Shown: positions 56,969-64,000 of the stretch, piece by piece
How the letters are laid out: each line of letters opens with the position of its first letter
Numbering within the stretch: position 1 is the first letter of the stretch
NCBI GenBank assembly: GCA_911728435.2
Contig: OU452199.1
Coordinates: 3,358,860-3,422,859 of the forward strand
Direction of reading: 5' to 3'
Length of the DNA stretch: 64,000 nucleotides
Source of the DNA: Apoderus coryli
Lineage: Eukaryota; Arthropoda; Insecta; Coleoptera; Attelabidae
The notes under the pieces: generated by a model
The model's database searches: none
Told to the model about the DNA's origin: nothing
Seen by the model: only the letters and a program-made list of their open reading frames with translations
Translations under genes and position numbers: made by a program

Positions 56969-58779
56969 ACACAGAGAAAAATCTATCATATCATGAACCA
57001 TATGCACATTCAATCAATGATAGCATATATTCCGTATTCCACAATCAAAGCTACATTTCTTTCAATTATAGTTATATGATTAATTGCGAAATATATGACT
57101 TTATTGCTTTAAGTATAAGAATAAATTCACTTCCAATCGAATGGCTCAATTATAAGAATATATTGAAATTAAATAAAAAGTATTGATTGGACTAATTGTC
57201 ACTATCGTTGATAGAACATTTATTGCTTTTTAAGGGGAATACAGAAATTATAGAAAGAATATATTTTGGTATTGAAATAATTGTTTTGTCATTTTAAATC
57301 AATTTTACATATAATCCTGGAGAGAAATGAATTACTTAATCTAATAAAACTATCACGTTAAATAATTGTATGAAATAAAAGAAAGTTTTTATTCAAAAAC
57401 AGTTTTATTAATTCTATAATACATTGTATTGTAATAAAAAAAATATTAATCTATAATCACAGTACAAAAAATAAACAATATATTAAACTATGTGTGTCAT
57501 TCTAATACATGAACATTGAACATGTACGACTAACAAAATATTAAACCAAATATCGTATTTGTGCTTTTTTACCATATCTTCATAGTGTCCCAATCCCACT
57601 CGGTACTTTGTATACTGTATACCTACATCGTGTTAAAACAGGATATTTTGAATTTTGAGGTTATCTGAGGTTGCAAAAATGTATTCCATGCTGCCATGCT
57701 ATGCTGGTTAATGTGAAATAAAAAGGTTAATATTCATAACTTTTGAATGGAACACCCTGAATAGTTTTGTTAAAACGTTTTTATTATAGGTACCTCTTAA
57801 ATCATTTGTTGGCTAGACCGATCTTTAATATTATTGTTCGAAAAGCTTACACAAAATAATTTATAGTAAAAAACTTATGATTAGATATACTTAGTTAGGA
57901 GTAAAACTTACCGGAGAATATTGGAATTAGTTTTTCCAATTCTGAGGCGTTTAAGAAGTCTTCCATAATATATTATTGCAGATTATAGAACTTAACTATA
58001 AAGACACGCGCTACCGGCACACAAATAGAATATATAAATGTAACATAACCTATTGTTTTAAGCTTTGCTAGTGACTAGGGAGTTCCGAAATTTCCCGATA
58101 CATCAGCCCGAAATCTACGTTTTTATATCAATGGTTTTGAATTCGTTTTATTATGATATCGGCGTACGAAAGCATTTTTTTTTAAGTCAAAAAATAATAT
58201 TTACGAAGTGGGGTAGGTTGTACGAAAATCCAGTTTTTATTTAATTTATATACTTAAATTCGATACATGCATGAGTGGAAAATGTTGGATACTCGACGTT
58301 TTGTGTTTCGATATATCGACGAATTTAGCCCGGCCCAATAATAAGTAAAGGTTGTCCCAACAATAAGAAGTATTAACTTAATATTATTTAGTTTATTTAA
58401 ATAGTAGAATATGATAGCGAGTAAAATTTGATTTTGTTAATTCAATGATATATATCTAATAATCCGAGTAGAGAAATAATATTCTTCCAATGCTTTTTCT
58501 TGCTTATCGTAATATAACAATATTTGAAATAATACAATTGCAATATTAGTTGCCAATTATACTGCCAATTATACTATCATTGAAAGAAAAAATATATCTG
58601 TTTTGTGCCTAACATATATGAAATTGAATTTCAATAATATCTGGAATGTCGGATTAAGTATATATTTAATGTTGGCCGAATTGTAATCTAATGAATTAAG
58701 TATTACTGTCATTAAACCAAAATAGAGGCAATCAAACATATCGCTAATATTGATATTACAGTAAGATTTTTTTCTGTGT
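56969..58779 (-). mobile_element. AT-rich TIR element with SAM-domain exon, copy 2
   Basis: Left end ACACAGAGAAAAATCT, right end AGATTTTTTTCTGTGT (15 of 16 positions match), flanked by ACCT at 56965-56968 and 58780-58783, a possible 4-bp target duplication. Carries a SAM exon 1 on the minus strand and a decayed exon 2; an unrelated repeat end (TTCAGGGTGTTCCATTC, minus strand near 57762) lies further inside. Confidence 0.7.
57912..57966 (-). CDS. SAM-domain gene exon 1, copy 2
   Basis: ATG GAA GAC ... encodes MEDFLNASELEKLIPIFS with donor G|gtaag. Same length (55 nt) and same phase as exon 1 of copy 1, with LIPxFx at the same place. A decayed exon 2 can be read at about 57840-57795 (NNIKDRSSQQMI then stop; compare NNINDLSTEMIAELVP). 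Too short for a normal ORF scan. Probably now a pseudogene. Confidence 0.5.
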
Positions 58780-58784
58780 ACCTA

Positions 58785-58925
58785 TTCGGGATTTTACTTT
58801 TTTAATCTTCTTCCAGAAGACTTAAGAGCTTGTCGAACCGAGGGCGAATTTAAGAAGAAACTGAAGGGTCTTCTGAATTGTAACGTATTTTACAGCCTGC
58901 AGGAATTTTCGATCATGTTACAGAT
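58785..58925 (+). mobile_element. LINE C-terminal fragment
   Basis: Reads NLLPEDLRACRTEGEFKKKL then KGLLNCNVFYSL, the last residues of a non-LTR ORF2. Follows the SAM element directly. Ends near a GATGATGAGAACTAG ... GAAACATGTATGG sequence. Confidence 0.6.
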
Positions 58926-60390
58926 GATGAGAACTAGTTTCTCGAAACATGTATGGTTATGAGTACTGATTGATTTCAACAATTTATAACATTCGTTTGT
59001 GGAGTAGATTTTATTAATTTACTCCTTATATTTTTTAGTTTTTATATTTTAGATTGTGCTTTGGTTAATTTTGTTTGATTGTTATATTGGTACCTACTTT
59101 GTTTTTCAATGGGTGTGGCGGTGAGGGGGTGGGCCCAGAAATTCCTTGGAACACAGGCCAGTAACAGCATCACTACGCCCCTGTTTAACATTGTTAGACT
59201 ATAGTTTTTTATTTTTAACTTATAATAATGAAGGAAATAATGCTATGCTAATATTTGACAGCAACATCGTGGATGTTTTGACGTGAAAAGCCAATTTGGC
59301 GCTATGACCAACTAGCCCCAGGCTCCCCTATTATGCACTCTTGCTGTTCGATTTTCGATATCAAAAATCTGTGCCTACCTAAAGGACGAACTTATTAATA
59401 ATTGTTGTAAGGTTTCAGATTTACGTATAGGTGGATATCGATGCAAAGCCAAATGAAAGCATTCAAAATTTTTTCTCTATTTATTTTCCTAAATACAAAT
59501 AGGTGCCTTACTGTAATAAAACAGGGGGTAATATATTGCTCTGGTAATATTATAAAGGTAGGATAGCGGAACAAGGTTTCCACCTTCTGGAGAGGCACTT
59601 CTCTTTTGCAATAGGTCGTGGCTTTGCGCCCGAGTGCGCCAAGGGCCGGGATTATGTAAGGTACATTGTGATTATGTCGAGTGCCTAGTTGCCAATGGTT
59701 TTCATTTATCGAAAGGTACAAAGAAAAAATGTTTTATTAATGAATTGCTTAATTGTTACATATTGTAACAAGACTTTAAACTTTAAAAATGTTTTAATTT
59801 CAAATCTTGCATCAAAGATATAATACAATATTTTTATTTTTGGAATCAGCAGAAAATAATCTTTAATAGTAAAATATAATATACAGGGTGTTCCATTAAA
59901 AAAATCTAACTGTGATTTCTAACGCGTTACTGGGACACTCTGTATATACGATAATATATGCTGTAAATAGTTTACATTAAGCCCTAAAACTTTTGTATGT
60001 AACATTTTCTTCTACAGGGCAAAATAACAAAGGAAAAGGGGGTGACATTAATATTTTTTAGCAAAACTCAATTCAAAGATCTGGATCATCTCATGAATTA
60101 ATTTTAATTTCTGTGCAAGATAGCTGTCTATCTGAATATTTAAAATTCTTATCGCCGCCTATGCGACGAATGTTTATTTGTCAAATTATGAGTGTTTCTT
60201 TAATTTAGAATATTTACATGAACTTTGTCCAGACCTGTATGCGTGAACGAAAATTTTATTAATCTATAAAAAAAACAGATAAACATTTTTGATATAGGAG
60301 AGATTTTTCGAGCTATGATAAAGAGAGATGTAGGTTATTGAAGATTCTATTTGTTTTGTTGAATGATGAATTAATTATTGGAAAAGTATT
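58926..60390. other. AT-rich DNA with repeat ends, no gene
   Basis: Hairpin unit 59880-59946 (ATACAGGGTGTTCCATTAAA ... GGGACACTCTGTATA). The minus ORF 59395-59721 has no known motif. Confidence 0.4.
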
Positions 60391-60514
60391 TAATAATAAT
60401 AATAAAGACTTTATTGTAAAAAAAAAGATATTTTTACAAAAGGTGAAGACGAAGCAGTGCTTCCTAACTTAACCTAAGTTTAACTTATATTTTACCTTAA
60501 TCTAAACTGAAATT

Positions 60515-60794
60515 GGGGCGGGAGATGCCCACATGTGCAAGCGCGCATCGACGTGATTATGATATCGCAGTATCTAGTCGCGTGGATGGTGGTTGGATGG
60601 GTGGACGGTGCTCCCGGTCGAGTCGGTAGACTTGCCTATGCCAAGTAGTTATTGACTATATAGTCGTGGGTGCTGGCATCTGGCGGTCGATGACCGTGGT
60701 TCGGATTCCACGCTAAACTGTAGGTCCAAGAATTACAAAGATGGCTGTATTACCTAAGTGTAGAGGCCAAAATAAAAAAAGGAAGGAAGGAAGG
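60515..60794 (+). mobile_element. SINE, tRNA-like, with 12-bp TSD
   Basis: Flanked by TAAACTGAAATT at 60503-60514 and 60795-60806. GC-rich body unlike its surroundings, with a B-box-like GGTTCGGATTCC near 60697-60708, a less certain A box upstream (GGTCGAGTCGG, about 60618), and an A-rich end closing in a GGAA repeat. Inserted in the 3' UTR of a LINE in the opposite orientation. Not a functional tRNA. Confidence 0.8.
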
Positions 60795-60913
60795 TAAACT
60801 GAAATTTGTTTTATATTGCTGACCAAAATAAGTATCTTTTTTTACAAATTAATATGCTCTATTACGTGTCTGACAGCGCTCCTAAACGAAAATCCCTGTT
60901 AACTTTTTATATT

Positions 60914-62330
60914 CTACGGTAGGGCGTTATTGTAATATTTAGAAACCGTATAGGAAAATGACCGCTCAAACATTGATGTTGTGTGTAGCGGTGGCGTAAT
61001 GACAGTCTTATGACGAATATTCACATCATGCACAGATCCCCGGAACTTCAATCTTTCATATAAGTATTCGGGCTTTTTTCTTCTAATGATTTTATTAAAC
61101 AGAATTAGTGAATGAAAGATCCGACGTTGTTTCATTCTTAACCAGCCGATTTCCTTAATCTTAGCGCTAATGTCTCTTTCACCCCTACGAGTTCCACATA
61201 CAAGCCGTGTGCATGAGTTCTGCATCAACTGAATCCTGTTCTCATCAATCCTTGTCAAACAAGGGCCGCATACAACATCGCCATAATTAAAATGTGACAG
61301 TACTAAGCTGTCGCATAAAAGTTTTTTTGTTTGCCAGTTAAGTCATCTTCTACTACCGTATATTGCTTTTAAATTAGTAAAAGCCCTCCTTATGCAAAGG
61401 CTCACATGCTTCGTAAACCACAATTCGGTATCCAGTACGATACCCAGGTTTTTTGCCGAGTTTAAAGCGACATTATCAATCACCACAGTTAAGTCCTTAT
61501 AGCGCTCTTTATGGGTTTTATTACCAAATAGCAAAAGTTCCGACTTCGTTGGATTTATTTCTAGCCCATGAGATTGAGATGATTTCACAATTTCTGAAAT
61601 GTCATGATTGATCCTGTCAACACTTTCCTCGACCGCATTTGGTGCAAATGATAAATATACCTGAGATTCATCCGCGTACATGTGAGCCCTACAAAATATT
61701 AAGGATTCGGTAAACTGGGACGTATATAAAGAAAATAAAATTTGGGATAAAATAGAGCCCTGCGGAACGCCACTCCTCAATCTTTCTATCTGCGATAGCT
61801 TTCCTCTATGGGAAACCATTTGACTACGCTCAGTCAAATAGTTTTTAATTAGGGCGGTGGAAGGACCGTTGAAACCCATATACTTCAGAACAGCAATCAA
61901 TAAACTATGATCAAGCCTATCAAATGCTTTACTGTAATCCAACAGTACTAAACCCGTCATTTTACCTTGATCAGTAGCCGTAAATAGATCGTCCGTGACA
62001 TTAAGCAAGGCAGTGCAACAACTATAATCTGATCTGAAACCGGATTGAATTTTGGGCAATAAGCTTTGTTTCTCCACGTAATTCTTTCAAGAATCTTGCT
62101 CATCGTAGGCAAAATATTCGCAAATCCTTGAAAACTGACGGATTTGACACTTTAGGCAGAGGAACAACTTGACTAATTTTCCAGATTTTAGGGTACATGC
62201 TTTTTTCAATACAATAATTGACGATATGAAGAATCACGGGCAAAACACAGGGGCAGCTACGATGTAGCATATCCAAACATACCATCATGTCCCACTGCTC
62301 CACTTTTAATTGAGTCTAAGGCTTTGGCGA
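60914..62330 (-). pseudogene. Reverse transcriptase ORF2 of LINE family B, YADE active site
   Basis: GHDGMVCLDMLHRSCP-type start (62303 onward), KIWKISQVVPLPK, a frameshift, then IQSGFRSDYSCCTALL, LVLLDYSKAFDRLDHS (first Asp kept), SGVPQGSILSQILFSLYTSQ and HMYADESQVYLSF, where the second of the paired catalytic Asp residues is Glu (YADE, about 61667-61678). The thumb ELWFTKHVSLCIRRAFTNLK follows, a stop at 61343, and the C-terminal frame 61258-60914 (ENRIQLMQNSCTRLVCG, MFERSFSYTVSKYYN). At least two interruptions. Confidence 0.85.
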
Positions 62331-62335
62331 TCCCA

Positions 62336-63540
62336 ACTAGCAATTCGACATTCTTAAAGAACTAATATATTTTATAATTATTTTATTGCTGCTTAGTAAA
62401 AACTTTTTTGTTCTTTAAAGGTTCGTTTGGTGATAAAACTGCTGTGTTAAACTTTTCTGTGAGAAAACCTGTTTTAAGAACGTTTTTACAGCAAAATAAT
62501 AAAATAGTTATAAAATATGATATCGTAACAGTTTTATAAACGTTTATAAAATATTTTTATAGGACGAATTTGTTCCGAATGATAATTGGTTTTAAAAGCA
62601 TTTTGTAAAAGTACTAGTCTGGATTAACTTGTTCCTTTAAAAACAATTATAAAATTATTCTGTTAAAGTACGTTTCGTAATAATAAAATAGTTTTTTTAT
62701 TGTCGTTATTAAGAGCGATTTGTTTGCTGCAGCAAATTTGTGCGCAAATTAATAATTACAAAATTGGTTTTTAATTATCTTATTAAAAACAATAAAAAAA
62801 TAAATATGTTGCCAATGCATATTTTATAAAATTAAAATGCTGTCATAAACATTACCTAGAACTAATATATAACATAGTCTTATTTATTTTCAACTGATAT
62901 TTATTGTTATATCATACACAGATTTAAAATGTCCAAACGAAAAGCAGTTGTGCATTTAATAGAAAATTAATTACAATATTATAAATTATCAAAGGGAAAG
63001 CATTAGTGACTATAATAATGAGTAGGAAACTGTAATGGAATCTAATCAAATTAATGACAATTTATAAGACACCAAATATTTTGGAGACTGATAAATTCTC
63101 AGGAGGAATTATTACGAGATGGTGAGCGGGTAGCCGAAATAGAGAATTGGTGATCAATATCATGCTTCAAGCACAAGTGAGCTAGAAAAAAATGCAAAAC
63201 TAAGAGAAAACATGGGCAGTATCAAATCATGTTCCGCATTTTTCCAGAAGAAGCTTTTTGCTATACTCAATAAACGCATGCCAAATTTTCTACCTCAAGA
63301 TCCTCAACCTCTCTTAAAGACACTCAACAAACCGTTTTAATAACGGCAGTTATAACATACATACCTACATAACATAAACAAAGAGCTCAATTTAGGTTAT
63401 GTTTAAATTACTCCCGTAAAAGCTAATAAGAGAGTAATTATAAAAGCATTTTGTTTTATAAGAACACATTAAAAGCTTTTATAAAACATATTATATTCAA
63501 GTTTGTTTTGTAAAACTCTGTTTACTATTTTATTATTATT
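62336..63540. other. AT-rich region with recurring TTTTATAA words
   Basis: Many TTTTATAA/TTATAAAA words and AAGAACNTTTTT-like words at 62340-62720 and again at 63430-63530 suggest the two ends of a non-autonomous element of about 1.2 kb; exact ends not found. No coding recognised. Confidence 0.3.
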
Positions 63541-64000
63541 CCAATATTGCGACGATGCGACACACGGCGGCGACTCACACAAACATCAAAGTATCAAGCA
63601 CGAATACTTCAAGTAGACAGGACTAGACTTGATTAATTTGTATACATTTTATCTTATATATTTTTTGCAGCACCTTTTAATTAAATTTTGATTTTTTAGA
63701 GCATTTATATAAAAGCTTGTTTTAGTATGTTTCACTATTAATTTATTTTAAATAACGGCAAAGGATAAGTAACTAAATACATAAAACTTCAAGAAAAATT
63801 CTTGTAATTAGGTTCATTATTCATTATCAAGCTTAGTGAAATATATACTTTTTTACACCATAACTGGTTTATAAAAAATTCTTCACGTTTACATAAAACA
63901 TAGGTATCTACTTATATTTTGACTAGTGTCCATATGATAGATATAAAAGAATCAATATCATCATATCATTCTTATGCTATCAAAGGGGTTTCAGGTAATA
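63541..64000. other. Right edge of window, nothing recognised
   Basis: AT-rich, no ORF of note and no repeat matched elsewhere in the window. Confidence 0.4.

Larger units (their letters stand above)
60391..62335 (-). mobile_element. LINE family B, 5'-truncated, with SINE in its 3' UTR
   Basis: On the minus strand: RT from about 62335 (VELLVGIAKALDSI) to about 60914, then a 3' UTR ending ACAATAAAGTCTTTATTATT at 60391. Same family as 3272-5550. The SINE 60515-60794 splits the 3' UTR. Confidence 0.85.

Noticed and set aside
60600..60730. tRNA gene
   Set aside because: Only a B-box-like word and a doubtful A box; no cloverleaf. Target duplication and GGAA tail show a SINE.

Overview
The window is nuclear DNA from an insect: AT-rich, intron-containing and crowded with transposable elements. 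A beetle is my best guess, from the many short repeats ending ACAGGGTGT and the mix of LINE, mariner and hAT families; this is inference and the species is not identified. No rRNA, functional tRNA, CRISPR or prokaryotic feature was seen.

The one host gene I can support is on the minus strand: an NK2-class homeobox gene matching scarecrow (scro)/Nkx2-1. Six coding exons can be placed with consensus splice sites at 41498-41237, 41158-40953, 25987-25815, 24039-23944, 14388-14302 and 7004-6693. From the ATG at 41409 they join in frame into 349 codons (348 residues). The protein carries an N-terminal TN-type motif, a homeodomain split over three exons, the NK2-specific domain and a short conserved C-terminus. 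The first listed exon starts with a splice acceptor, so at least one 5' (probably noncoding) exon lies upstream. A GC-richer island at 51.60-51.84 kb with CCAAT and GC-box motifs is a candidate promoter.

Nearly everything else is mobile DNA in the introns and flanks. 1-6.5 kb: LINE ends, a GACA-tailed repeat, and a hAT-in-hAT-in-LINE nest 150 bp after the scro stop, with both hAT 8-bp target-site duplications (TSDs) intact. 7-14 kb: LINE fragments and a palindromic MITE pair. 15-17.7 kb: an RTE-like LINE inside a transposase remnant. 18.86-21.21 kb: a mariner carrying a LINE with a 63-bp duplication. 27.3-29.2 kb: an RTE-like LINE with a (GA)n tail. 33.5-36.6 kb: a broken mariner and an almost intact DD41D transposase. 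41.68-48.73 kb: a 7-kb composite of three nested inverted repeats around a CXC-domain gene remnant and a 530-bp tandem array. 49.08-50.98 kb: a 1.9-kb TIR element with a decayed DUF7869-like gene. 54.4-58.8 kb: two TIR elements with a spliced SAM-domain gene. 60.4-62.3 kb: a LINE with a tRNA-like SINE in its 3' UTR.

The most novel leads are the DUF7869-like TIR element, the SAM-gene elements and the nested inverted repeats at 41.7-48.7 kb. All element assignments come from reading motifs, repeats and duplications by eye; no database search was run.
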